This document shows positions 1-7,368 of a DNA stretch of 64,000 nt, piece after piece. Position 1 is the stretch's first letter. Each line of letters starts with the position of its first letter. The notes under the pieces were generated by a model. It worked only from the letters and a program-made list of their open reading frames with translations. It was not told the DNA's origin and searched no databases. Source of the DNA: CAYXWH01 sp964468755 (GTDB taxonomy: Bacteria > Chloroflexota > Dehalococcoidia > Dehalococcoidales > RBG-16-60-22); NCBI GenBank assembly GCA_964468755.1, contig CAYXWH010000002.1, positions 1 to 64,000 on the forward strand, given 5' to 3'. The translations under genes and the position numbers were made by a program.

Positions 1-276
1 AAGAACTGGGCAGATATTATCCACAAGCATACACCATCAAAGCCCATTACTGTATCTCACGTTGAACGTGGCACAATGCGACTGGAGAAAAGCCCGTTTG
101 GGATTGGCAGACGGGCACGCAGGTTGGGAATTAACCCGAAGCCACCACGCATTACACCTCCAACCCCACGTATAACCCGTAAATCACCAAGCTTAGGTAA
201 GAATGAAGTCTATATGGGACGTGGTATGGTTAGCAGGCGTTATTTCAGAGGAGCAAAAAGAAGGAGGTTGTACTAG
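1..276 (+). CDS. Unrecognised basic protein, 3' part only
   Basis: The frame is open from the first base of the window and ends in TAG at 274-276, giving 91 residues of a protein whose start lies outside. It is very rich in Arg, Lys and Pro, with a near-repeated PRITPPTPRITRK stretch in the middle and a KRRRLY C-terminus. I recognise no family and no enzymatic motif. The composition suggests nucleic-acid or surface binding, which is inference only. The next gene starts on the last base of this stop codon, so the two are translationally coupled. The local sequence is more AT-rich than the rest of the window, which fits an accessory or mobile segment. Confidence 0.5.
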   Translation, partial: KNWADIIHKHTPSKPITVSHVERGTMRLEKSPFGIGRRARRLGINPKPPRITPPTPRITRKSPSLGKNEVYMGRGMVSRRYFRGAKRRRLY

Positions 277-683
277 TGATTGGGACAATAATGATTCTCA
301 TTGGCATTATCTTCTCATCTCTGATGATAAGCGCAATATTTATGATTGCTTATATTAAAGCATTATCGGTATTTACAAAGTGGTTAGAAAATAAATACGG
401 CGATGTAATTAGGAATAGTAAATTATATGCCAAGTTTTTTCCCAATGTAGGTAACAAGGGAAGCGAGTCCAGAAAGGATAGTAAGATAGAAATCGGCTGT
501 ATCTATTGCTTTGAAAAAACTTACGACTTCTTTAAGGCCAATAAAAGGAGAGTTAGCAATTTTATCCAGAGCTTTATCGGGAAAGGTGATATTTGTGAAA
601 AGGCAGGCAATCAAAACGCAAAAAGCAAAAGTAAATATGGCACTACTAATAGCGAAAGCTTTTTCCACGATAAAACCTGTTGA
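276..683 (+). CDS. Small single-span membrane protein, unknown function
   Basis: Predicted 135 residues from a GTG that overlaps the upstream TAG. AAGGAGG lies about 8 bases before it, which decides the start. Residues about 3-27 form one strongly hydrophobic segment; the rest is hydrophilic, Lys/Ser-rich, with scattered Cys and a CIYC pair near residue 75. Codons in the 3' half begin mostly with purines, the usual coding bias. This supports this strand over the long antisense frame covering the same bases. No family recognised. The coupling with the upstream basic protein suggests a shared, possibly phage- or element-encoded, function. Confidence 0.5.
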   Translation: MIGTIMILIGIIFSSLMISAIFMIAYIKALSVFTKWLENKYGDVIRNSKLYAKFFPNVGNKGSESRKDSKIEIGCIYCFEKTYDFFKANKRRVSNFIQSFIGKGDICEKAGNQNAKSKSKYGTTNSESFFHDKTC

Positions 684-823
684 GTGTATTGTAAAACGCT
701 GTAAGAGGGGTGTCAACCAAAACCGAATAATACCATAATGGACATACCAGCCCCAAAGAAAAAGGCCATAGCAACTGACATCCCTATAGCCTTTCACCAG
801 AAAAAAAAGATATAGCCGCACTA

Positions 824-847
824 GTAACTACGCTAGCGCGTAGTTAC
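824..847. repeat. Perfect 10-bp inverted repeat around TAGC
   Basis: GTAACTACGC and GCGTAGTTAC flank a 4-base TAGC centre. There is no T-run on either side, so it is not an ordinary intrinsic terminator. It lies where the plus-strand accessory genes meet the minus-strand zinc-ribbon gene, whose stop codon lies inside it. It could be a bidirectional transcript-end hairpin or a protein or recombinase site. Confidence 0.6.
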
Positions 848-1003
848 CCGATACAGTCCACAGCACTGGCAGCGCTCATACTTGCGGGAGACATTGTAAA
901 AGCCCTTTTTGCCACAATACGGGCAAATCCCCAGCTTCACTCCACTGCCACCGGCAATGCCTCCCGTCCGACTACGCCCGCCTCTCACCCTAAATGAAGG
1001 CAT
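833..1003 (-). CDS. 56-residue zinc-ribbon protein
   Basis: Read on the minus strand, ATG at 1003 opens a 56-codon frame ending in TAG at 833-835. After a Gly/Arg-rich N-terminal half come CPYCG at residues 27-31 and CQCCG at 45-49, enough Cys for one zinc ribbon, and an LYRVTTR tail. The Cys spacing argues for a real gene despite the small size. The opposite-strand frame here is Pro-rich and motif-free. It lies about 145 bases downstream of ftsZ on the same strand and could be read from that transcript. The ribosome site is weak (GCGGGG). Function unknown; small zinc ribbons of this kind occur in phages and in transcription- or translation-related proteins. Confidence 0.5.
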   Translation of the reverse strand: MPSFRVRGGRSRTGGIAGGSGVKLGICPYCGKKGFYNVSRKYERCQCCGLYRVTTR

Positions 1004-1148
1004 GCCGACATACCCCGCTCAAGCAGTCATAATTACTATTACGCTTCCCCAACATATACCCTGCCTTGGTCACCCCAAACTCGGCAATACCACGATTCTC
1101 TCTTTACAGCCTCGAATCGCCTGAAAGCAGAAACGCCGTGCCACTTAC

Positions 1149-2282
1149 TTAAAAGAGGGCGTTCTGTTTTGGCTTTGGTGTTATCGCCTGTCCGGTTGGC
1201 GGAACTGGCTGGCGCCGATGGCTGTATAACGGCCGGCGCAGGAAGGAAGGCATATCCAGCTCATCTTCGCTCTTTAAACCCTTCAGAAGCTGGGTAAGCT
1301 CATCCTCTTGCTCCTCACCGGTCGGTGCCAGCTTGGCAGTAAACCCGGTGGTAATCAGCGTAATTCTGACTTCATTTTCCATAGCCGGGTCATTAGCCAC
1401 ACCAAAAATGATATTGGCACTGGGGTCTACGGCGTCTTTGATAACATCAGCAGCCTGGTTCACTTCATACAGGGTAAGACTGCTACCGCCGACTACGTTA
1501 AATAGCACCGCCTTTGAACCCTGGATGGACACATCCAGCAACGGGCTGGCCAGTGCTTCCTTAGCCGCATCAGTAGCCCGGTTCTGACCGGAACCCCTGC
1601 CCATAGACATCCAGGCCGGACCAGCGTCCTTCATTATCGCCTTCACATCAGCGAAATCAAGGTTAATCATTCCGGGGGTAGTAATAACTTCGGCTATTGC
1701 CTGGACACCGTGCCGGAGCACGTCATCAGCCAGACGGAAAGCACTATCCACCCCGGTCTTCTGGTCACACAACGCCAGCAAGCGGTCATTGGGAATAATA
1801 ATCAGGGTGTCGACCTTACCCAGCAAGCGAGTAATACCATCGTCAGCTACCTCACAGCGGTGAGCGCCCTCAAAACTAAATGGCTTGGTGACCACGGCAA
1901 TGGTAAGCGCTCCACTCTGTTTACCCATCTCGGCAACCACGGGGGCAGACCCGGTACCGGTACCGCCACCCATGCCAGCAGTGACAAATACCATGTCAGC
2001 ACCGGAGACTATTTCCCTTAGTTCCTCACGGCTCTCTTCAGCCGCTCGCTGACCAATGTTATGGTCACCACCCACGCCAAGCCCCTTGGTCAGTTTTTCG
2101 CCCAGCTGGATACGGGTAGGGGCTTCACAAATCGCCAGCGCCTGGGCGTCCGTATTCATGGCGACAAATTCAACACCTTGAATTTCTTCTCTGACCATAC
2201 GGGTCACGGCATTACAACCACCGCCACCAAGTCCGATAACTTTTATTTTGGCTGGACTAGCCACAAAACTCGATCTAGCCAT
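1149..2282 (-). CDS. ftsZ: Cell division GTPase FtsZ
   Basis: FtsZ is the tubulin-like GTPase that polymerises into the cytokinetic ring. The 377-residue product has the N-terminal GLGGGGCNAV nucleotide-binding loop near residue 17, the tubulin signature GGGTGTGS at 105-112, and the T7-loop region MINLDFADV near 205. The C-terminal anchor peptide is near LDMPSFLRR (about 343-351), the segment that normally binds FtsA. An unusual basic, Pro-rich tail of about 25 residues follows the anchor. GGAGGAGG upstream of the ATG fixes the start. It is the last gene of the mraZ-rsmH-ftsA-ftsZ set, 50 bases after ftsA. Family certain. Confidence 0.97.
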   Translation of the reverse strand: MARSSFVASPAKIKVIGLGGGGCNAVTRMVREEIQGVEFVAMNTDAQALAICEAPTRIQLGEKLTKGLGVGGDHNIGQRAAEESREELREIVSGADMVFVTAGMGGGTGTGSAPVVAEMGKQSGALTIAVVTKPFSFEGAHRCEVADDGITRLLGKVDTLIIIPNDRLLALCDQKTGVDSAFRLADDVLRHGVQAIAEVITTPGMINLDFADVKAIMKDAGPAWMSMGRGSGQNRATDAAKEALASPLLDVSIQGSKAVLFNVVGGSSLTLYEVNQAADVIKDAVDPSANIIFGVANDPAMENEVRITLITTGFTAKLAPTGEEQEDELTQLLKGLKSEDELDMPSFLRRPLYSHRRQPVPPTGQAITPKPKQNALF

Positions 2283-2332
2283 CGCCTCCTCCTTAATAAT
2301 TACTACTTCGAGAAATTTAACTGTTTCCCCGG

Positions 2333-3550
2333 TTACTGGAATAATCTGGCGATCTTAGAAGCCAGGCGTCGCAACGAAAATCCAAAGGTACGGCTCTTCC
2401 ACATCGGCTTGCCTTCATGCTTTGAACCCCAGAGCAACAAGCCGACACTGGTAGCATACGCCGGGTCACGAAGGACATCGGCAATGCCATCGACATTAGA
2501 CGGAGTACCTACCCTCACCGGCAGCTTGAGCACGTCACGCCCCAGAGTCGACATACCCGCCAGATTGGAACTACCGCCGGTAAATACCAGCCCCGCCGGA
2601 ACCAACGAATCATAATCAGAATTCGGCATTTCCAGCAGGATTAGCTTCATGATTTCTTCAACACGAGCCCGGAGAATTTCACAAAGGTCCTGATAAGAAA
2701 CACCGTGCCCATCCTGAGACATCGTGGTATTGGCGTCTACTTTACCCTCGTATACGGGCATGACACTGCCATACTTCTTCTTCATCTCTTCAGCGACATC
2801 GAATGGTAGCCCCAGACCAATGGAAATATCCCTGGTGAGCTGGTAGCCGGCTACCGGCAGAATAGAGGTATGCCAGATACTGCCGTCCCGGAATACAGCC
2901 ACATCCGTGGTCCCGCCACCGATGTCCGCCAGGATAACCCCGACCTGTTTCTCATCTTCAGTAAGGACAGCCTCACTGCTGGCCAGAGGCTCAAGGACAA
3001 GGTCCTCAATATCAATACCGATACTGCGAATACACTTCGCCAGATTCTGGATGGAAGTCACCGCCGCGGTAATGACGTGCGTCTCGACATCAAGTCGAAA
3101 ACCATGCATGCCCACGGGATTCATAATTCCACTTTGACCATCCACCGAATAGGTACGGGGAATAACATGAAGCAATCTGCGTTCACCGGAAACCTTGACG
3201 CTCTGGGCGGCGTTAAGGACCCGCTTCAAGTCATCGGAGCGAACTACACGGTCATTACGGGTAATGGCAACCACTCCACGATTGTTCAACGAAGCGACGT
3301 GCCTGCCGGTAACACCAACATAGGCCGATTCCACCTTGTAGTTGCTGGCCTGTTCGGCTTTCCTTACCGAATCACGTATTGATTCTCTGGCCTCATGAAT
3401 GTTTACCACCAAACCCTTATGCAAACCCCGCGACGGGGAAATACCGACGCCGACAACCCGAGCGCCACCTATGTCATCGACATCAGCCACAATGGTACAA
3501 ATCTTGGTGGTACCAACATCAATAGAAGCCACAACATTCCGCTTTTTCAT
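2333..3550 (-). CDS. ftsA: Cell division protein FtsA
   Basis: Actin-like ATPase that tethers FtsZ filaments to the membrane. In the 405-residue product the phosphate-1 motif is DVGTTK (residues 11-16), phosphate-2 is DIGGGTTD near 210, and the adenosine motif is GGSSNL near 330. The 1C domain lies between residues about 85 and 165. The last 15 residues (FSLRRLASKIARLFQ) form a basic amphipathic helix, the usual membrane-targeting sequence. A strong AAGGAGGG site precedes the ATG. ftsQ, ftsL, ftsI, ftsW and mur genes are all missing around it, which is unusual for this locus and suggests division without standard peptidoglycan synthesis. Confidence 0.96.
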   Translation of the reverse strand: MKKRNVVASIDVGTTKICTIVADVDDIGGARVVGVGISPSRGLHKGLVVNIHEARESIRDSVRKAEQASNYKVESAYVGVTGRHVASLNNRGVVAITRNDRVVRSDDLKRVLNAAQSVKVSGERRLLHVIPRTYSVDGQSGIMNPVGMHGFRLDVETHVITAAVTSIQNLAKCIRSIGIDIEDLVLEPLASSEAVLTEDEKQVGVILADIGGGTTDVAVFRDGSIWHTSILPVAGYQLTRDISIGLGLPFDVAEEMKKKYGSVMPVYEGKVDANTTMSQDGHGVSYQDLCEILRARVEEIMKLILLEMPNSDYDSLVPAGLVFTGGSSNLAGMSTLGRDVLKLPVRVGTPSNVDGIADVLRDPAYATSVGLLLWGSKHEGKPMWKSRTFGFSLRRLASKIARLFQ

Positions 3551-3643
3551 CTGCCCTCCTTTTAAACCGGATTTTTATCACTACTTTTATGTCGACCCTA
3601 CATTTCCCGGTCCTCCTTGTATCGGTGCGGTCCTACTACTGAA

Positions 3644-4687
3644 TTAGGACATCGAAAAGACCAGCCGGAGTTTCTTCAATACCGCCGGTCTTCTCCATCC
3701 GTTGGCACTGGCTCCGACGACTAAAGCAGGCTCTTCAGCAGTGGCATAGCAACCACCCGGGAAGATAATACGTTCAGCCGCCCTCAGGCGAGCACTACGG
3801 CTACGTGGATTACGCTGCACCTCATCCGGGGAAGGGGTAATTACCTTCCGGTTGACCAGTCTCAATGATGCTTCATGCCCGCAAACACAGGTTGGGGTAT
3901 TCGGCGGGCAGATACATTGCCTGGCTTCACGCTGCATGAATTGCTTCACAATGCGATCCTCAAGCGAATGATAGGCAATCACCACCAGCCGACCGTCATA
4001 TCCAAGAAGGTCAACCGCCTGTCTCAATGCCGACTCCAGCCTGCTCAACTCCTGGTTGACTGCTATCCGCAGCGCCTGGAAGGTTCTGGTGGCGGGGTGA
4101 ATCTTTCCCCGCCGGCGGCCAATCACCTGCTCGATGAGATTGGAGAGCTCAACAGTCGTCTCAATCGGCCGCTCCTGAACGATACGCCGGGCTATCTGCC
4201 GGCTGAAGCCCTCTTCACCAAATTCACGTATAAGCTCCGACAGTTTGTGCTCGGGATACGTGTTGACAATATCGGCAGCCGTAATTTGCTGGCGAGGGTC
4301 AAAACGCATATCCAGCGAAGCTTCATGCTGAAAGCTAAAACCGCGCCCGTTACCGTTAAGGTGGAACGAGGCAAGCCCGAGGTCAAAGAGAATGCCATGC
4401 ACCGGGAAAAAATCGTACTTGATGCAGGTAGCCTGTACATTAGAAAAATTCTCATTAACCAAAAGCATTGAATCCTGATACTTTTCCAGTCGTTTATGAG
4501 CAATCTTTATAGATGCCGGGTCAGCATCAATACCCAATAACTGCCCGCCCGGTGCACTGTGCTCCAGGATGGCAGCCGCATGTCCACCGCCACCAACGGT
4601 GCAATCGATATAGCGGCCCCCTGGCTGAACATTCAGTGCCCTTATGGTTTCTTCGAGAAGAACCGGGGTGTGCCTGGAAATCGGCAT
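3644..4687 (-). CDS. rsmH: 16S rRNA (cytosine-1402-N4)-methyltransferase RsmH
   Basis: Uses S-adenosylmethionine to methylate N4 of C1402 in the 30S decoding centre; formerly MraW. The N-terminus HTPVLLEE, the SAM loop TVGGGGH (about 31-37), GIDADP and the IAYHSLEDRIVK segment near residue 240 are family hallmarks. The CICPPNTPTCVCG cluster near 258 is also typical. At 347 residues it is slightly longer than usual because of about 35 extra C-terminal residues. RsmI (at 47 kb in this window) modifies the ribose of the same nucleotide. It sits 13 bases after mraZ and 93 bases before ftsA. Confidence 0.96.
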   Translation of the reverse strand: MPISRHTPVLLEETIRALNVQPGGRYIDCTVGGGGHAAAILEHSAPGGQLLGIDADPASIKIAHKRLEKYQDSMLLVNENFSNVQATCIKYDFFPVHGILFDLGLASFHLNGNGRGFSFQHEASLDMRFDPRQQITAADIVNTYPEHKLSELIREFGEEGFSRQIARRIVQERPIETTVELSNLIEQVIGRRRGKIHPATRTFQALRIAVNQELSRLESALRQAVDLLGYDGRLVVIAYHSLEDRIVKQFMQREARQCICPPNTPTCVCGHEASLRLVNRKVITPSPDEVQRNPRSRSARLRAAERIIFPGGCYATAEEPALVVGASANGWRRPAVLKKLRLVFSMS

Positions 4688-4700
4688 GTTTGAACTCTCC

Positions 4701-5129
4701 TCAGCGTTTTTCCAAGCTTTCGATAATCTGCCAGACCTGCTCCTGACTCATAGCCTTCTCTTCTTCCCACAGGTCCTTGCTCCATATTTCAAGGTAGGTA
4801 TTAGCCCCGGCAACAACAACATCATCATCAATAGCCGCATAATCCCTTAATGGAATCGGCAGAGCAACCCGTCCCTGCCCGTCAATGCGAGTGTTAAATG
4901 CAGTTGAAAAAATTGCCCGGTTCAGTCTTCGCAGTTTGCTTGTCGGTGCTACCGAGCTACCGGTGAGTTCGGCGGCCAGTCTCTTCCATTCAGCGACCGT
5001 ATAGGCTATAACGCACTTCTCCGGTCCCGGGGTTAATATTATCCCGTCTTTAAAGGAATTCCTGAACTTAGGCGGTATGGTAACCCGGCCTTTTTCGTCC
5101 AGTTTATAATCGAACTCACCGTAAAACAT
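4701..5129 (-). CDS. mraZ: Transcriptional regulator MraZ
   Basis: DNA-binding protein of the AbrB-like fold that represses its own division-cluster promoter by binding repeated GTGG/TGGG boxes. The 142-residue product has the two SpoVT/AbrB repeats: MFYGEFDYKLDEKGRVTIPPKF at the N-terminus and TRIDGQGRVALPIPLRDYAAI around residues 80-100. First gene of the cluster. The promoter directly upstream carries three candidate boxes, so autoregulation is well supported by sequence. Confidence 0.95.
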   Translation of the reverse strand: MFYGEFDYKLDEKGRVTIPPKFRNSFKDGIILTPGPEKCVIAYTVAEWKRLAAELTGSSVAPTSKLRRLNRAIFSTAFNTRIDGQGRVALPIPLRDYAAIDDDVVVAGANTYLEIWSKDLWEEEKAMSQEQVWQIIESLEKR

Positions 5130-5143
5130 GCTTATTCCTTTTT

Positions 5144-5168
5144 ACCACTATCCCCCACAATTAACCAC
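5144..5168 (-). promoter_or_regulatory. Three MraZ boxes at 10-bp spacing
   Basis: On the minus strand GTGGT, GTGGG and GTGGT occur with their plus-strand images at 5144-5148, 5154-5158 and 5164-5168, exactly 10 bp apart. They lie between the predicted start of transcription and the mraZ ribosome site. Phased GTGG/TGGG repeats are the known MraZ binding pattern. Confidence 0.75.
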
Positions 5169-5178
5169 TTTGCGCCAT

Positions 5179-5207
5179 TCTATAACATTTACCCCCCTCC
5201 TTGTCAA
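5179..5207 (-). promoter_or_regulatory. Promoter of mraZ operon
   Basis: Minus-strand TTGACA (5202-5207) and TATAGA (5179-5184) are separated by exactly 17 bases. Transcription would start near 5172, just ahead of the MraZ boxes. Confidence 0.75.
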
Positions 5208-5339
5208 TACCTTTACCCTACATTTTCAATAAATTTTCGGGAATATTTGATAACTTTGGTACTATTTCACCATTTTCACGGAGAAAACCGGCTTAAGGGG
5301 CCAAATTACAACCGTTCCACCGACTCATCACCCATCGCT

Positions 5340-5368
5340 TTGGCAGCGAGCCCGGTATATGGTAAAAT
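5340..5368 (+). promoter_or_regulatory. Promoter of mogA-trmD-rplS operon
   Basis: TTGGCA (5340-5345) and TAAAAT (5363-5368) are 17 bases apart. The predicted transcript starts near 5375, so the in-frame start at 5359 cannot be used and the ATG at 5395 is favoured. Confidence 0.6.
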
Positions 5369-5394
5369 ATAGTTTGTTTCACAAGGATGACATT

Positions 5395-5886
5395 ATGTTC
5401 ACATTCAGCATACTCACCATCAGTGATAAGGGAGCCAGGGGGCAGCGAGCGGACCTGAGCAGTGAGGCAATCCGCAACAACCTGGCGGCATTACCAAGCC
5501 GCCAGGTCAAATATGAGATTGTACCTGACGAGAAAGCCATAATTTCCGGCAAACTTGCTGAATGGGCTGATGAAGGCAGCGCGGATGTTATCCTGACCAC
5601 CGGTGGCACCGGATTAAGCGACCGTGATGTAACCCCGGAAGCAACCCTGGCCATCATTGACCGGGAGGTACCCGGCTTTGCCGAGGCAATGCGAGCCCAG
5701 ACCTTTGCTATCACACCAACATCAATCCTGAGTAGAGCCAGCGCCGGTATCCGGGGTAAATGCCTCATCATTAATCTGCCCGGCAGTCCCAAAGCGGTCC
5801 GGGAATGCCTGGAGGTAATCGGGCCAGCCATTGTCCATGCCGTGGAGATAATCAAGGGAGAGGTTACTGAGCACACGCTTCAGTAA
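5395..5886 (+). CDS. mogA: Molybdopterin adenylyltransferase, MogA/MoaB family
   Basis: Activates molybdopterin with ATP, giving adenylyl-molybdopterin before molybdenum insertion. The 163-residue product begins FTFSILTISDKGARG and has the family signature TTGGTGLSDRDVTPEAT around residues 68-84, followed by the GIRGKCLIINLPGSP loop that binds the pterin. Length matches single-domain MogA/MoaB. The start at 5395 has an AAGGA site and lies downstream of the predicted transcription start. MogA and MoaB are hard to separate by eye. moaE lies 45 kb away in this window, so the cell probably makes molybdenum cofactor. Head of the operon with trmD and rplS. Confidence 0.88.
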   Translation: MFTFSILTISDKGARGQRADLSSEAIRNNLAALPSRQVKYEIVPDEKAIISGKLAEWADEGSADVILTTGGTGLSDRDVTPEATLAIIDREVPGFAEAMRAQTFAITPTSILSRASAGIRGKCLIINLPGSPKAVRECLEVIGPAIVHAVEIIKGEVTEHTLQ

Positions 5887-5898
5887 GTGAGCCAGATT

Positions 5899-6687
5899 AT
5901 GCGCATTGACGTTTTCACACTGTTTCCGGAAATGTTTCAGGTACCATTTAGCTCCGGCATTTTTCAACGGGCAATCGATGGCAGGATAATCCGTATTCAC
6001 CTGCACAATATACGGGATTACACCCATGACCGGCACCGGACAGTCGATGATTATCCGTATGGCGGCGGTCCCGGCATGGTGCTTAAACCGGAACCTGTTT
6101 TTGAAGCGGTAGAATCAGTTAGAGCCGAGATTTACCGGGATGAGGGTGTTTCCAAACAACCGGTGGTTTTACTCACCCCCCAGGGGCGCCGGTTCACCCA
6201 GCCAATCGCCGAGGAACTTGCCGGGCACAGCCATCTCATGGTTATCTGCGGTCACTATGAAGGAATTGATGAGCGTATCCGGGAATACCTGATCACCGAG
6301 GAGATAAGCATTGGCGACTACGTGCTTACCGGAGGTGAGCTGCCGGCGATGGTGGTTATTGATGCCGTGGTCAGACTGGTCCCCGGAGTGCTCGGCTCAG
6401 CCGAATCAACGCGGGATGATTCTCACACTCGAGGACTACTCGAATACCCGCACTACACCCGCCCGCCAGTGTACCGGGACTGGCCCGTACCCGAAGTATT
6501 GCTTTCGGGAGACCATGCCCGGATTGCGCGGTGGCGACGTGAGCAGGTCATCCGGCGCACCCTGGAACGCCGCCCGGACCTGCTGGAAAAGGCAACGCTT
6601 GAGCCGGAAGAAAAACAACTGGTAGCCAGCCTTACTGCGGCACCCCAAACCAATCAGAACGAGAAGTCCAAAGATAAATTAAAATAG
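5899..6687 (+). CDS. trmD: tRNA (guanine-37-N1)-methyltransferase TrmD
   Basis: Methylates G37 next to the anticodon, preventing frameshifting. The 262-residue SPOUT-family product starts MRIDVFTLFPEMF, the usual TrmD start, so I chose the ATG at 5899 over the in-frame GTG at 5887. It has the trefoil-knot motifs CGHYEGIDERI near residue 118 and SIGDYVLTGGELPAMV near 138, and the RDDSHTRGLLEYPHYTRP region that contacts the tRNA. Located between mogA and rplS; the commoner rpsP-rimM partners are absent here. Confidence 0.95.
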   Translation: MRIDVFTLFPEMFQVPFSSGIFQRAIDGRIIRIHLHNIRDYTHDRHRTVDDYPYGGGPGMVLKPEPVFEAVESVRAEIYRDEGVSKQPVVLLTPQGRRFTQPIAEELAGHSHLMVICGHYEGIDERIREYLITEEISIGDYVLTGGELPAMVVIDAVVRLVPGVLGSAESTRDDSHTRGLLEYPHYTRPPVYRDWPVPEVLLSGDHARIARWRREQVIRRTLERRPDLLEKATLEPEEKQLVASLTAAPQTNQNEKSKDKLK

Positions 6688-6699
6688 GGAGTTCCGAGA

Positions 6700-7320
6700 A
6701 TGAATATTGAATCACTGGTTCACGTCAAAGTGAATCCCAAGATCCCCGACATCGCCCCCGGGGATACGGTGCGGGTCAGTTCCAAGATAGTGGAGGGCGA
6801 CAAGGAACGCATTCAGGTGTTCCAGGGAGTGGTCATCCGTTTACGGCGCGGTGGCGCCGGCGCCAGCTTTACCGTACGGCACGTTGCCTACGGGGTTGGG
6901 GTAGAGCGCACCTTCCCCTTCTACTCCCCGTTAGTAGCCAAGGTGGAAATAGTCCGCCACGGTAAGGTACGCCGTGCCAAGCTCTACTACCTGCGCAGTC
7001 GCAGCGGCAAATCAGCCCGTATCAAAGAACGACGGGTCGTGAAAAAGAAGGTAATGGCAGTACCGGAAGCCGAAGCAGAATTGGTACCGGAAACGGAACA
7101 ATTAATCGAAGCTGAAGCGGAAATAACGGCAGAAGCTATACCGGAGCCGGAACAGGAAACTGAAGAAGCCACCGCGGCGGAAGAACCGGTAATGGAAGAA
7201 AATACGGAGCCAGCCAAGGCACAGGGCCAGGAGACTGCCACCGAAGCGGCGCTCGATGAGAAACCGGCTCAAGAGACGGAAACGGAACCGACACCAGACC
7301 GGGAGGAAACGTCAACCTAA
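6700..7320 (+). CDS. rplS: Ribosomal protein bL19 with long acidic tail
   Basis: bL19 is a large-subunit protein at the interface with the 30S subunit. Residues 1 to about 118 are a complete, ordinary bL19 core (PDIAPGDTVRV, the RIQVFQGVVI segment, VGVERTFPFYSP, RRAKLYYLR). The remaining 88 or so residues are low-complexity, Glu/Ala/Pro/Thr-rich, with 27 Glu and almost no basic residues. bL19 is normally about 115 residues, so the tail is an extra domain. The reading frame and codon use run on smoothly, so it is not an obvious frameshift. Its role is unknown. GGGAG precedes the ATG. Confidence 0.95.
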   Translation: MNIESLVHVKVNPKIPDIAPGDTVRVSSKIVEGDKERIQVFQGVVIRLRRGGAGASFTVRHVAYGVGVERTFPFYSPLVAKVEIVRHGKVRRAKLYYLRSRSGKSARIKERRVVKKKVMAVPEAEAELVPETEQLIEAEAEITAEAIPEPEQETEEATAAEEPVMEENTEPAKAQGQETATEAALDEKPAQETETEPTPDREETST

Positions 7321-7368
7321 TTGCGGTTACCCGCAGTCGCAGAATAGAACCGTCCGGTGGAAGGTATG

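Noticed and set aside
738..815. 25-codon frame on the plus strand after the membrane protein gene
   Set aside because: No ribosome site and no motif; could be a broken gene end, but nothing supports it.
423..821. 132-codon minus-strand frame with membrane-like segments
   Set aside because: It is the exact antisense codon register of the plus-strand gene at 276-683. The plus strand has the purine-first codon bias and a strong ribosome site; the minus frame has neither.
909..1124. Plus-strand frame opposite the zinc-ribbon gene
   Set aside because: Pro-rich, motif-free, no ribosome site; the antisense 56-residue frame has a clear four-Cys zinc pattern.
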